The notes beneath the pieces were generated by a model, which saw nothing but the letters and a program-made list of their open reading frames with translations, ran no database searches and was not told where the DNA came from. Made by a program: the position numbers and the translations under genes. Shown piece by piece: positions 11,865 to 20,869 of a stretch of 24,976 nucleotides of DNA (within the stretch, counting starts at the first letter, position 1; the number at the start of each line of letters is the position of its first letter). Source of the DNA: a virus; the IMG/VR virus record IMGVR_UViG_3300021085_000201, positions 1 to 24,976 of that record; one strand, 5' to 3'.

Positions 11865-11941
11865 TGTACTTGGAATATGTACAAGACAGAGCCAAATTAG
11901 AGGCTAGATTAGTAAAAGATATACAAAATAAGAATAGATAA
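11145..11941 (+). CDS. Tail assembly chaperone, -1 frameshift long form
   Basis: Predicted fusion of 176 zero-frame residues with 89 residues from the -1 frame (11672-11938), 265 aa in all. The -1 extension begins LSFRDKIVEIYNGLFNGTGE and includes FGRKWGDYQSFLCLAQDDVR and LPLHQCMMYLEYVQDRAKLE. These resemble C-terminal chaperone segments recalled from other Bacteroidota phages. Its stop TAA (11939-11941) shares a base with the next ATG, the coupling seen elsewhere here, which supports translation of this frame. From 11674 to 11864 both frames are open and protein-like. The longer form would correspond to lambda gpGT, which links the tape measure to tail tube protein. Slippage frequency cannot be read from sequence. 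Confidence 0.6.
11666..11672 (+). other. Programmed -1 ribosomal frameshift site
   Basis: Slippery heptamer T TTT TTT inside a nine-T run (11665-11673), in frame for the zero-frame codons at 11667 and 11670. Both tRNAs can re-pair after slipping one base back. A small GACA/TGTC hairpin about ten bases downstream is a weak candidate stimulator. Confidence 0.6.
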
Positions 11942-12402
11942 TGGCACAAAACCAAGTTTACAACGTACTAGACAGCTTAAAGGCACAATTATTACAGCAT
12001 CCACAATGTAATACTGTTACTACAGGTAACTTATCTGATGTTGACCTAGCAAAAACAACTATATTTCCCTTAACACACTTAATTGTTGATACAACAACCC
12101 TAAGTTCTAGGACAATTACAGTAACACTAAACGTTATTTGTATGGATATAGTCGATATAAGCAAAGATAAAGCTACAGATAACTTCTATGGTAACGATAA
12201 CTCTCAAGATGTCTTAAACACGCAGCTAAACGTCTTAAACTACCTGTTTATGCAATTAAAGAGAGGAGATTTATGGGATGTTAGGCTAATTACCGATAAT
12301 GATATGGATGCAACTCCTTTTATGGAGAAATATGAGAATATGTTAGCAGGATGGGAAGGTTCTATACAAATACAATTACCTAACGAGATAAATATCTGTT
12401 AA
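11941..12402 (+). CDS. Tail or neck completion protein, putative
   Basis: A 153-aa protein, MAQNQVYNVLDSLKAQLLQH at its start, with alternating strands (FPLTHLIVDTTTLSSRTITVTLN, VICMDIVDIS) and a helix before VLNTQLNVLNYLFMQLK. This pattern and length resemble phage tail-terminator or neck proteins that cap the tail tube, and its position before an HK97 gp10-like gene supports this. The start shares a base with the frameshift stop (TAATG), and its own stop shares a base with the next start. Exact role within the head-tail joint is uncertain. Confidence 0.5.
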   Translation: MAQNQVYNVLDSLKAQLLQHPQCNTVTTGNLSDVDLAKTTIFPLTHLIVDTTTLSSRTITVTLNVICMDIVDISKDKATDNFYGNDNSQDVLNTQLNVLNYLFMQLKRGDLWDVRLITDNDMDATPFMEKYENMLAGWEGSIQIQLPNEINIC

Positions 12403-12935
12403 TGGAAAAGAAAAATCTTGTAGCAGAGCTAAATAAGATAGCTGAAGAGTTTAAGGTTAGGCTTCAAAGAGGAGCTAGACTAGATAAGACTGTTGCTACA
12501 GGTAAATTTGCAAATTCATTTAAGGTTAAGGTAGAGGATGACTCTATAGAGATAACATCTGATGCAGAATATGCAAAGTATGTTGTTGATGGTACTTTAC
12601 CGTCAAATAGTAATGCAGGTTGGGAGAAGAAGAAGAGAAATATAGAATCTTGGATAAAAGCTAAAGGTATTAGACCTTACAGAAAGCTAAAGAGTGGATA
12701 TAAGTTTGCGAAAACATCAACACTAAAAGATAGTGCTTATAAAAGTGCTGTTTTTGCTATAATGAATAGTATATCTGAAAGAGGTACAATAAAAAGGTTT
12801 GGCTACAAAGGTAGTAACCTATTTGAAAGAGTGTATAAGGAGATTGAAGGTAAGATAGGTGCTGATATAACGGAAGCATACTCTGAAGATTTAAGAATTG
12901 AATTAAGAAAAATAATAAATATAAGCAATGAGTAA
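12402..12935 (+). CDS. HK97 gp10-like head-tail joining/tail completion protein
   Basis: A 177-aa protein resembling the HK97 gp10 family, which joins heads to tails. Seen: N-terminal helix VAELNKIAEEFKVRLQRG, then TGKFANSFKVKVEDDSIEIT and SDAEYAKYVVDGT (57-69), the typical strand-turn-strand with AEYAxYVxxGT of this family. It has a basic middle (WEKKKRNIESWIKAKGIRPY) and C-terminal helix. It overlaps the preceding gene by one base and the following by eight bases, placing it in the tail-completion cluster. Somewhat longer than typical gp10 proteins. Confidence 0.65.
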   Translation: MEKKNLVAELNKIAEEFKVRLQRGARLDKTVATGKFANSFKVKVEDDSIEITSDAEYAKYVVDGTLPSNSNAGWEKKKRNIESWIKAKGIRPYRKLKSGYKFAKTSTLKDSAYKSAVFAIMNSISERGTIKRFGYKGSNLFERVYKEIEGKIGADITEAYSEDLRIELRKIINISNE

Positions 12936-14082
12936 GATACTAGCAAGAAGTCCTTATTGGATTAATGCAACAGCTACGGATTTAATAAACGCTTCTATAG
13001 AGCTATGGGTTTATAGTGGAGTAACAGTACTTAATAGACCTAATACACCTAGTTACACCATAACCTCTACTGTCACAGATACTCCTAATACTGTGTATTG
13101 GGATATATCTGATTTAGTAAAAGACTTCATCGATACTAAGTATTATATTACTGAAGACAAAGCTGCTGTGTGGGTTGACTATAGAATTACCACAATCACA
13201 GAAACAGGAACAACTGTAGGAGATATACAAACTGGAGACTATGCTGTTTATGGGTATTCTTACTATGGAGAAGGTTATAATTTTACATCTTTAAATGGTT
13301 GCCTTATAGACAATGATATAATATACAAATTAGAAGATAATGACGTCTCTATTCCTTTAGCTAAAAAACTGTTTAAGGATATATCTTTTTTTAACGGAGA
13401 TGAGATAGTTCATTCTGTAGTAAATGATACACCTTCTGATTGGACTGGTTCTGAAGAGCAGATAGAGTACTTTGGTATTAGTGGAGCAACTCCAAACTTA
13501 TACAGTAATTTTGAGCAAAGAATATATTATAAAGGTGGCACTTTTGAGACTAATAAATGTATAGAGGCATTCTTAGATGAAGAGGAAATATATCCTGTTA
13601 CAAAGGTAGTTATTTCTTCTTACGACTCTTCTGTTCCATTGAGAACAATAATTGTAGAAAACATAAGTGAATGTAAATACACTCCTTACAAGATAATATT
13701 TAGAAATAAATATGGTGCTAAGCAAGAATTATGGTTCTTTAAAGCATCTAGACTGTCTATGGAAGTCGAGAGAGAGCAGTATCAAGGAAACACAATAAAA
13801 GACTATAGGGCTGGAAACATATCATCTCACAGGAATGTTGATTTCTATACCACATCTAAAGAGACATTAACTATCAATAGTGGTTTTGTTCCAGAGGAGT
13901 TTAACGAGGTGTTTAAGCAACTTATGCTTAGTGAGCAGGTGTGGATAGATTACAAGCAACAAATATTGCCAATAAATGTATCTAACAAAACAATAGACTA
14001 CAAGACCAAACTAAATAATAAATTAATAAATTACACAATAGACGTAGAATTTTCTTTTAACACAACAAACAACGTTAGGTAG
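12928..14082 (+). CDS. Virion tail protein, unknown subtype
   Basis: A 384-aa protein with mostly beta-strand pattern and no signal peptide or membrane segment. The N-terminus (SKILARSPYWINATATDL, ASIELWVYSG, TVYWDISDLVKDFID) looks like a beta-sandwich domain. It sits between tail-completion genes and the large FN3-containing tail gene, upstream of the tape measure. Many Bacteroidota phages carry a protein of this size in this position, probably part of the distal tail or baseplate, but I cannot name a family. It overlaps the gp10-like gene by eight bases and its stop TAG directly precedes the next ATG. Confidence 0.55.
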   Translation: MSKILARSPYWINATATDLINASIELWVYSGVTVLNRPNTPSYTITSTVTDTPNTVYWDISDLVKDFIDTKYYITEDKAAVWVDYRITTITETGTTVGDIQTGDYAVYGYSYYGEGYNFTSLNGCLIDNDIIYKLEDNDVSIPLAKKLFKDISFFNGDEIVHSVVNDTPSDWTGSEEQIEYFGISGATPNLYSNFEQRIYYKGGTFETNKCIEAFLDEEEIYPVTKVVISSYDSSVPLRTIIVENISECKYTPYKIIFRNKYGAKQELWFFKASRLSMEVEREQYQGNTIKDYRAGNISSHRNVDFYTTSKETLTINSGFVPEEFNEVFKQLMLSEQVWIDYKQQILPINVSNKTIDYKTKLNNKLINYTIDVEFSFNTTNNVR

Positions 14083-17000
14083 ATGAAAAACTTAGAGCTT
14101 TACATAGAAGATGGGAATGGAAACAAAGATAGGATTGACTTGTTTGATTATGAGGCAGTAAACTTAAATCAAAAGATAAAAGATGTAAGAGACATTTCTA
14201 AGATATTTACTGACTATTCGCAATCTTTTAAAGTACCTGCTTCTTCAAATAATAACAGAATATTTAAGCACTATTATAACTACAATATACAAGATGGGTT
14301 TGATGCTAGGTTTAAAAAAGATGGTCTTATACAAATAGGTGGAGCTGACTTTAGGTTTGGAAAGATAAGGCTTGAGGATGTAGATATGAGAAACAATAAA
14401 CCTTATGCTTATAAAATAGTTTTCTTTGGTTCTTCTGTTGCTCTTGCTGAAATACTTGGGGATGCTGAATTATCTAATTTAAATTATTTAGATAAATTTA
14501 ATCATAAATATGACGAAGATAATGTAAGACGAGGACTTGATACAGGGTTAGCTCATTTCTTAGATAACAATGGTGACGACATTATGCTTGAAAGTGCTAT
14601 TGGGGATATTGTTTACCCTTTTATATCTTGTAATTCTTATTACTACTATAGCTCAGATAGTAATGACCACGGAGACCCAAACAGAGAGCCTACTATAGGT
14701 AGAAATTTACGTAAACAAGGAACTTCTTCTCATAATGGTATTGAATACTCAGATTTAAGACCGTCAATAAAATTAAAGCACATAATAAGTGCAATAGAGG
14801 CTCAATACTCAGCACTATTCTTTGATAAGACTTGGATAGACTCTGCTCCTTTTAATGAATTGTACCTACACTTAAATAAAGATAAAGGTACTATGTTAAG
14901 TGTTAACGATAATCAAATTGTTTTTAATGAGTCTGATTTTGGTATTAACACCGAGTTTGGTCAGATAACAACCAATCAATGGGTTAGTTATACACTAACT
15001 TTCAGTATAAGCCCTAATACTGGTACTGGTCCTTATGACTTGAGAGTTGTAGATACTACGTCTGGAGAGATACTAGGAGTTGCTGATGGCTTAGAAGGTG
15101 CTGGTAGTGTTGTAATAGACTATAGTGTTTTGTCATCTCAAGAACCTAGAAATTGGAACTTAAACTTTTTTATAACTACAAAAGAAGGAGGCGACTTAAC
15201 AGACTTTGACGCATCATTAACTATGATTAAGAAGTTCCCAGAATCTTTTATTGGTTTTGCTGTAGCTGTGTATGGCTTTACCGACCCTCCTTACACAAAT
15301 ACTATAAGTTCAGTAGCTTCAGAATTTATAGTTGACATTAAAAGTCAAGCTCCTAAAATGAAGATTATAGATTTCTTGCAGTCTATATTTAAGATGTTTA
15401 ATTTAACAGCTTATTTTCAAAGAGATGAATCTTTACCATCTAAAGCTAGGATAATGCTTCAGCCTTTAAGCTCATACTATTCAGAAGGAGAAGTTATAGA
15501 CGTTTCTGATTATATTGACATATCAGAATCAACAATATCTAGAGCGCCTACATACTCTGAAATAAACTTCAAGTACGCTACACCTAAAACTTTTGGTATT
15601 AAGAGTCAAAACGAGATTCTAATCGATGATTTTGGAGATTTAAGTAGAGATAACAGAGATATAAATAACTTTGTTTCTGATGGTGGAAAGTATGAGGTAA
15701 AGCTAAAGTTTGAGCATTTGTTGTTTGAAAGACTGTCAGATGAAAATGATTTACAAGCACCTAGAACACCAATACAAACAGGTTGGTTAGTTGACAGTAA
15801 TCAAAATACTGTAAAAACTGGACCGATAGTACACTTTGCTGTATCTACACCTGTAAACACAACTAATTACCCTATTGCTTTTACAGGAGCAACTAGTACT
15901 GCAAACCCTTTACTAGATAAGTATTTAAGACCTAGCAATGTTAGTGCTGATGGTTCTCAAACCATAAACTTTAATTACGAGAAAGATGAATATACTGGCA
16001 TAGAGAATGGAAATAGCTTGTATAAAAACTATTATAAAACATACATAGACAAGGCGTTTAATCCATCAACTAGATTGATAAGTGTAAGTGCAAACTTACC
16101 ATTAAGTGTTTTATTGAGGTATAGTTTAAGAGATGTGTTTAGAATAAATGAATTAGACTACAATATAAATAGTCTGCAAACGAACCTACTAACAGGTAAG
16201 TCAAAAATAGAACTTATTAATGGTAGTTTTGCTGAATCACTAATACCAGACACTCCTCATAGTATTTCGGTTACTTCGACAACCAATACCACTATAAATA
16301 TAACTTGGACTGTACCTACAACTGGAATAAGGGCTACTAATTACGCCACTTATGTAGATGGCGTTCAACACGGATATGGGTCTTTAACATACCCATACAA
16401 TAACTCAAACGCTCCAAACGCCTTAATAAAAAACCTCACAATAGGTCAAACGTACTCTATTCAAGTATCTTCATTTAGTTCTGATGGATTAGAGTCTTAT
16501 AGGTCAGATGAGTTAATGGCTTCTACAACGACAACATCTACAACTCCAACAGCTCCATCTAATTTATCTGTTGTTAGTACCCTAGATAATTCTGTACTAC
16601 TTACTTGGACTGCATCAACTTTTGATTCTAATGCAGGAAGCACAGGTTATAATGTTTATGTAAATCACGTTAGTTCTGGACTAGGATTTTTTTTACATTC
16701 AACTGTTTCTAGTGCAGACTTTACTAGTAATAGTTCTCAGTTTAATGTAACAAGTTTATCTGCTGGAACGGAGTATGAATTCAAGGTAAATGCTTTTGAT
16801 TCTTACGCACCTACACCTAACTCTGGATTTAGTAATACTGTTACACAAACAACTACTGACTCTACGGATTTAATTCCTCCGAGTGTTCCTACTAATTTTA
16901 CAGCAAGTAATATAACTACCACTAGCGTAGACCTTTCTTGGTTTCCTTCATTTAATCCAGATGGTACTGCTGCTACTGGGTATAAGGTTTATCAATCAAC

Positions 17001-17145
17001 TACATTAATAGCAAATATTACAAATACTAGTCATACCGTTAACCTTTTAATAAGTGGAAATACTTATAAGTTTTTTGTATCATCTTATGATGCTAACGGA
17101 AATGAAAGTGCTAATGCTGGACCTGTAACTATAACAACACTATAA
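14083..17145 (+). CDS. Large tail/host-contact protein with three FN3 domains
   Basis: A 1020-aa tail protein. The N-terminal region (about 1-140) contains KIFTDYSQSFKVPASSNNN, GFDARFKKDGLIQIGG and YKIVFFGSSVALAEILGD, which I associate with distal-tail-like proteins in Bacteroidota phages. A middle beta-rich region includes a helical linker KIIDFLQSIFKMFNLTAYF near 427. The C-terminus carries three fibronectin type III domains at about 722-815, 823-925 and 930-1018, each with the V/I-x-L/I-x-W signature (INITW, VLLTW, VDLSW) and a later GxxY/E-F-x-V strand. FN3 domains on phage tails often bind cell-surface polysaccharide. It probably forms the tail tip and contacts the host. It lies upstream of the tape measure, with one tiny gene between them. 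Confidence 0.75.
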   Translation: MKNLELYIEDGNGNKDRIDLFDYEAVNLNQKIKDVRDISKIFTDYSQSFKVPASSNNNRIFKHYYNYNIQDGFDARFKKDGLIQIGGADFRFGKIRLEDVDMRNNKPYAYKIVFFGSSVALAEILGDAELSNLNYLDKFNHKYDEDNVRRGLDTGLAHFLDNNGDDIMLESAIGDIVYPFISCNSYYYYSSDSNDHGDPNREPTIGRNLRKQGTSSHNGIEYSDLRPSIKLKHIISAIEAQYSALFFDKTWIDSAPFNELYLHLNKDKGTMLSVNDNQIVFNESDFGINTEFGQITTNQWVSYTLTFSISPNTGTGPYDLRVVDTTSGEILGVADGLEGAGSVVIDYSVLSSQEPRNWNLNFFITTKEGGDLTDFDASLTMIKKFPESFIGFAVAVYGFTDPPYTNTISSVASEFIVDIKSQAPKMKIIDFLQSIFKMFNLTAYFQRDESLPSKARIMLQPLSSYYSEGEVIDVSDYIDISESTISRAPTYSEINFKYATPKTFGIKSQNEILIDDFGDLSRDNRDINNFVSDGGKYEVKLKFEHLLFERLSDENDLQAPRTPIQTGWLVDSNQNTVKTGPIVHFAVSTPVNTTNYPIAFTGATSTANPLLDKYLRPSNVSADGSQTINFNYEKDEYTGIENGNSLYKNYYKTYIDKAFNPSTRLISVSANLPLSVLLRYSLRDVFRINELDYNINSLQTNLLTGKSKIELINGSFAESLIPDTPHSISVTSTTNTTINITWTVPTTGIRATNYATYVDGVQHGYGSLTYPYNNSNAPNALIKNLTIGQTYSIQVSSFSSDGLESYRSDELMASTTTTSTTPTAPSNLSVVSTLDNSVLLTWTASTFDSNAGSTGYNVYVNHVSSGLGFFLHSTVSSADFTSNSSQFNVTSLSAGTEYEFKVNAFDSYAPTPNSGFSNTVTQTTTDSTDLIPPSVPTNFTASNITTTSVDLSWFPSFNPDGTAATGYKVYQSTTLIANITNTSHTVNLLISGNTYKFFVSSYDANGNESANAGPVTITTL

Positions 17146-17146
17146 T

Positions 17147-17287
17147 ATGTTAAAAGATATAATAGATTTATTAAACGAAGATGATTGGCTAATATCTGAT
17201 GAAGATATATTAATAGCTAAAGGAAAATATCAATCCATTACAAACTGGAAAGAATTTAAGTACAACATAAAACAAAGAAGATTATAA
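17147..17287 (+). CDS. 46-aa peptide before tape measure, unknown function
   Basis: A 46-aa peptide, MLKDIIDLLNEDDWLISDED at its start, ILIAKGKYQSITNWKEFKYN in the middle and IKQRRL at the end. It begins one base after the large tail gene stop and ends one base before the tape measure start, filling the gap exactly, which supports translation. Helical and acidic at the start and basic at the end. No family recognised. Confidence 0.5.
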   Translation: MLKDIIDLLNEDDWLISDEDILIAKGKYQSITNWKEFKYNIKQRRL

Positions 17288-17288
17288 G

Positions 17289-19616
17289 ATGGCAGATAAT
17301 AAAAATGATATACTTTTAAAGTTAAAGATACAGACTGACAAAGCTAATGCTGCGTTAAAGAAAACTGAAGTACAAATAAAAAAGACTATACAGTCTTTTA
17401 AAGGATTAACAAAAGGAAGCTTACAATATCAAGAGGCTCAAGCTAGGCTAGCTAGTCAACAAGCTACTTATGCTCAACAGTCTGAAAAATACAACAATTC
17501 TTTAAGAATTCAAACAGCTGCTCAAGCTAGTGCTACTAAACAAACTAATCAGCTAGCTAGTGCTTCTGGTGGCGCTACTACATCTGTATTAGAACTTGGT
17601 AGAATAGTATCTGATGCACCATACGGTATTAGAGGTATGGCGAATAACATATCTCAATTAGCTTCTAATATGTTGTTTACTTCTCAGCAGGTAGATAAGA
17701 CTAGTGGAAAGATTATAGGTTTTAGTGGTGTTTTAAAGCAGATGGGTAAAACTTTTATGGGACCTTTAGGTTTACTATTCTTAATTCAAGGAGCTATTGC
17801 GTTACTGGACGGTTTTGCAGGTGGAGCTACTAAAGCTAAAGAAAGTACTCAAGATTTAACTAAAGAGGTTTACGCTAATGCAATAGTAATGAGTGGTTAT
17901 GTGGATGAACTAGAGGATGTGAATATTTCAGAAGAGAGAAGAAAGGTAGTGGTTCAAGAACTCACAAAAACAATACCAACACTTACTGCTGCTGACTTGG
18001 AGTATGGAAAAAACCTAGATAATGTAAGATTAAAGATTAAGCAATATACTTTGGCTCAAGCTAGTAGAATTGAAATGGATAAATTAGTTCAAGAAAATTC
18101 AGAACTATTATCTAAACAAATGAAGGTGGATTTAATAAACTCTACAGAAGACCAAGAAGAGAAGATAAAATTAATAAAAGGTTTGTTTGTAGATGCAGGA
18201 ATTGAGACTCAAAAACTGGTTCAGCAATCTTATTCTATGGGTCAAAAAAGTATGACATTGAGAGATAAGACAAACAAAGAACTGATAAGAGACTTTAAGG
18301 AGTTAGCTAAGGGGATAAAAGAAGAGTCAGACCCTATAATAGATAGAATAGAAAGGTTGAGTCAAGGGTTAGTTTTAGAACCTAGCAAGTCAAGTAAAGG
18401 TAAAGGAAAGGTTAAGAAACTATCTCCATTCGCAACACCTAAAGAATTAGAGATAGATGTAAAGAACGCAGAGAACGCTATTATACAATACGAAAAACAG
18501 ATAAAGGAGGCTAGGCTAAAAGAAGAACTTAACGATAAATTATCTGAAGCAACTACAGAAGAAGAAAAGAAAAAGATAAGAGAACAATATCAGTTAGATA
18601 GATTGAAAAATCAATTAAATGCTGAGAAGAAGATGCTAGACTTGAAGTTGGCTACAGAAAAAAAAGTAGTCAATACTAAAAGAGATAATCATATAGCAGA
18701 CTTAAAAAGAGCCACAGACCTTTACATACATAAAGTAAAGCTAAATGATAAGTTATCTGCTAAAGAGAAAGAGCAAATGATAGGAATAGCTAAGTCTCAA
18801 TTACAAATAGCTACCAATCAAGCAAATACAGAAGCAGATGATGCTATAACTCAAATTAAAGACAAGTATAAAACTTTATTTGGTTTCTTTGAGCAATTAG
18901 GAATAGCAAGAAAAGACGCTTTAATTTCTGGATTTGGAGCAGTCGAAGATGATGATTTAACTGGTATGGAAAAGTTTGCAGAAAAGTTTAACGCAATATC
19001 TTCATCTGTAACTGACTTTATGAATGGAGAATTTGATAGACAAATGACTATAGAGCAGAACAAGACTAATGCTTTAAATAATGAATTAAGAGAAAGATTG
19101 AATAATGAAAGTCTATCTGCTGAAGAAAGAAAGAATATTCAACTACAGATAGCTAGAAACGATGAAGAGTTAAGAAAGAAGCAAGAAAAGATAGAAAAGA
19201 AAAGGTTTAGAATGAATAAGGCTGCACAAATAGCAGGTGCTTTAGTTAATACTGCAGCAGCTGCAGCAGGAGTTATGGCTGATGCTAAAGGTGGTTTCTT
19301 CACGAGACTAGCACAGGCTCTACCTACTATTGCATTTGGTTTAGGTCAAGTAGCTATTATAGCTAGACAAAAGTTTCAATCTAGTGCTGGAGCAACAACA
19401 CCTGCTGGTGCGTTAGGTGGTGGTGGCTCTGGTAGTGGAGATAATACTCGAGAGTTTAACTTTAACTTAGCAGGTAGCACACAATCAAATCAGCTAACAC
19501 AATCAATAGCTGGTCAATTAAGCCAACCAATACAAACGTATGTGGTTTCATCAGAAATAACAAGTCAACAACAATTAGATTTAAATATAGCTAACACAGC
19601 AACAATAGGAGGTTAA
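17289..19616 (+). CDS. Tail tape measure protein
   Basis: A 775-aa protein that sets tail length and later helps DNA entry. Evidence: long coiled-coil regions rich in Lys, Glu and Gln (15-90 and about 385-660), two hydrophobic segments (MGPLGLLFLIQGAIALLDGF near 157-176, and an Ala/Gly-rich stretch at about 642-692), and a flexible Gly/Ser/Gln-rich end. The segment LELGRIVSDAPYGIRGMANN (101-120) is a signature I associate with tape measure proteins of Bacteroidota phages. At about 0.15 nm per residue the length predicts a tail of roughly 115 nm. It is preceded by a 46-aa peptide and followed 11 bases later by the prohead protease gene. The length and hydrophobic segments make a siphovirus likely. 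Confidence 0.85.
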   Translation: MADNKNDILLKLKIQTDKANAALKKTEVQIKKTIQSFKGLTKGSLQYQEAQARLASQQATYAQQSEKYNNSLRIQTAAQASATKQTNQLASASGGATTSVLELGRIVSDAPYGIRGMANNISQLASNMLFTSQQVDKTSGKIIGFSGVLKQMGKTFMGPLGLLFLIQGAIALLDGFAGGATKAKESTQDLTKEVYANAIVMSGYVDELEDVNISEERRKVVVQELTKTIPTLTAADLEYGKNLDNVRLKIKQYTLAQASRIEMDKLVQENSELLSKQMKVDLINSTEDQEEKIKLIKGLFVDAGIETQKLVQQSYSMGQKSMTLRDKTNKELIRDFKELAKGIKEESDPIIDRIERLSQGLVLEPSKSSKGKGKVKKLSPFATPKELEIDVKNAENAIIQYEKQIKEARLKEELNDKLSEATTEEEKKKIREQYQLDRLKNQLNAEKKMLDLKLATEKKVVNTKRDNHIADLKRATDLYIHKVKLNDKLSAKEKEQMIGIAKSQLQIATNQANTEADDAITQIKDKYKTLFGFFEQLGIARKDALISGFGAVEDDDLTGMEKFAEKFNAISSSVTDFMNGEFDRQMTIEQNKTNALNNELRERLNNESLSAEERKNIQLQIARNDEELRKKQEKIEKKRFRMNKAAQIAGALVNTAAAAAGVMADAKGGFFTRLAQALPTIAFGLGQVAIIARQKFQSSAGATTPAGALGGGGSGSGDNTREFNFNLAGSTQSNQLTQSIAGQLSQPIQTYVVSSEITSQQQLDLNIANTATIGG

Positions 19617-19627
19617 AAACAATAATT

Positions 19628-20665
19628 ATGGAAGATTTAGACATCATAGAATTAATAATAGACGAAAACAATCTAGAGGATGGGATAGAAGCTATCTCAC
19701 TAGTAGAAAGTCCTGCAATAGAAGAAAACTTTGTAGCTTTAAGTAGACACAAAGTAGAATTCAAATCTGTAGATGACGAGAAGAGAATTGTAGTAGGACT
19801 AGCTTTAGTTCCAGACAAGGAAATATTTAGAAAAAGTGGAGACTACGCTTACAAGATAATGTTCTCTAAAGAGACTGTTAAGAAAGCATCTGAACTTTAC
19901 CTTAAAAGACTAAAGAATAATAATGCTACGATAGAACACGAATTAGCAGTAAAAGGAGTATCTCTCATAGAGTCTTGGATAGTAGAAGACCCTAATATGG
20001 ATAAAACTAACTTATACAAGTTAGATGCTCCAGAAGGTGCTTGGGCAGTAGTTATGAAGATTGATAACGATGAAATATGGGAAGATGTAAAGCAAGGTAA
20101 ATATCTTGGTTTCAGTATAGAAGGTTTCTTTAGTCAAAAAGAACAAGAGTTAGCTAAACAAGACTTAGTAGAATACCCTCATATTATGTACAACCCTAAG
20201 ACTGGAGATGAAGTAAAAATAATGGATAAAGAAGAACACGACAAGTATACAGCAAAAGGTTGGGTGCATAGCAAACCAGAAGGATACAAAGAAGAAGAAT
20301 TAAAGTCTTATAGTGATTACCCACAGTCTGCAACTAACAATGCTAAAAGAGCGTTAGCTTGGGTTGAAAAGAATGGTTGGGGAAGTTGTGGTACTCCTGT
20401 TGGAAAACAAAGAGCAAATCAACTAGCTAATAGAGAGCCACTAACTAGAGATACAATATCTAGAATGGCATCATTTAAAAGACATCAGCAACATAAAGAT
20501 GTGCCTTATTCGGAAGGATGTGGTGGTCTTATGTGGGATTGCTGGGGAGGAACTAGTGGTGTTGAATGGGCAATAAACAAGTTAGAGAAGTTATCTTTAT
20601 CTGAAGAAGATACTGAAGCTTTAGCAGTATTAAATAAAATCCTAAACAAGTTAAAAGATGAGTAG
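19628..20665 (+). CDS. Prohead protease (XkdF-like) with C-terminal extra domain
   Basis: A 345-aa protein. Residues about 40-170 resemble XkdF-like phage serine proteases that trim scaffold and capsid in the prohead: RIVVGLALVPDKEIFR (53-68), TIEHE with His104 as candidate catalytic residue, SLIESWIVEDP (112-122), and LGFSIEGFF with candidate nucleophile Ser163. A middle segment EYPHIMYNPKTGD (182-194) to GWVHSKPEGY follows. The C-terminus (228-318) is a Trp/Gly-rich domain with NNAKRALAWVEKNGWGSCGT and GGLMWDCWGGTSGVEWA that I recall in other phage head-maturation proteins; its function is not known to me. It precedes the scaffold and capsid genes, as expected for a maturation protease. Confidence 0.75.
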   Translation: MEDLDIIELIIDENNLEDGIEAISLVESPAIEENFVALSRHKVEFKSVDDEKRIVVGLALVPDKEIFRKSGDYAYKIMFSKETVKKASELYLKRLKNNNATIEHELAVKGVSLIESWIVEDPNMDKTNLYKLDAPEGAWAVVMKIDNDEIWEDVKQGKYLGFSIEGFFSQKEQELAKQDLVEYPHIMYNPKTGDEVKIMDKEEHDKYTAKGWVHSKPEGYKEEELKSYSDYPQSATNNAKRALAWVEKNGWGSCGTPVGKQRANQLANREPLTRDTISRMASFKRHQQHKDVPYSEGCGGLMWDCWGGTSGVEWAINKLEKLSLSEEDTEALAVLNKILNKLKDE

Positions 20666-20798
20666 AAGAAGAGAACAAGAATGGAGTAGAACATCTCCAA
20701 AGAACAAGAGAAGAGCTTGTTTATGTAAAGATGGTAGTAGGTATAGTAGAGACTGTTGTAAAGGCAGAATGATTAATCAAGGTATTGGTAATGTATAA
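20658..20798 (+). CDS. 46-aa SEC-C-like cysteine mini-protein
   Basis: A 46-aa, strongly basic peptide starting MSRRREQEWSRTSPKNKRRA. Then comes CLCKDGSRYSRDCCKG (21-36), with four Cys spaced as C-x-C-x9-C-C. This closely matches the SEC-C zinc-binding motif (C-x-C-x8-C-C/H) known from the SecA tail, where it mediates protein binding. The start overlaps the protease stop by 8 bases. I recall similar tiny proteins beside head genes in other Bacteroidota phages. The role is unknown; a zinc-stabilised adaptor in head assembly is possible. Confidence 0.65.
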   Translation: MSRRREQEWSRTSPKNKRRACLCKDGSRYSRDCCKGRMINQGIGNV

Positions 20799-20836
20799 TT
20801 GGAAAATACAACAATATTTATATTACTAGTTATTAG

Positions 20837-20849
20837 TGTTATAGAGTTA
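20837..20849 (+). promoter_or_regulatory. Degenerate late-promoter core, copy D (scaffold-capsid)
   Basis: TGTTATAGAGTTA matches ten shared positions of the CGTTATA-N3-TTA core of the three full copies, but ACAAAA is absent at the expected distance. It lies 20 bases before the scaffold start in a gap of 71 bases. It could be a weaker or differently regulated member. Confidence 0.35.
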
Positions 20850-20869
20850 TTAATAATAAATTTTAATTT

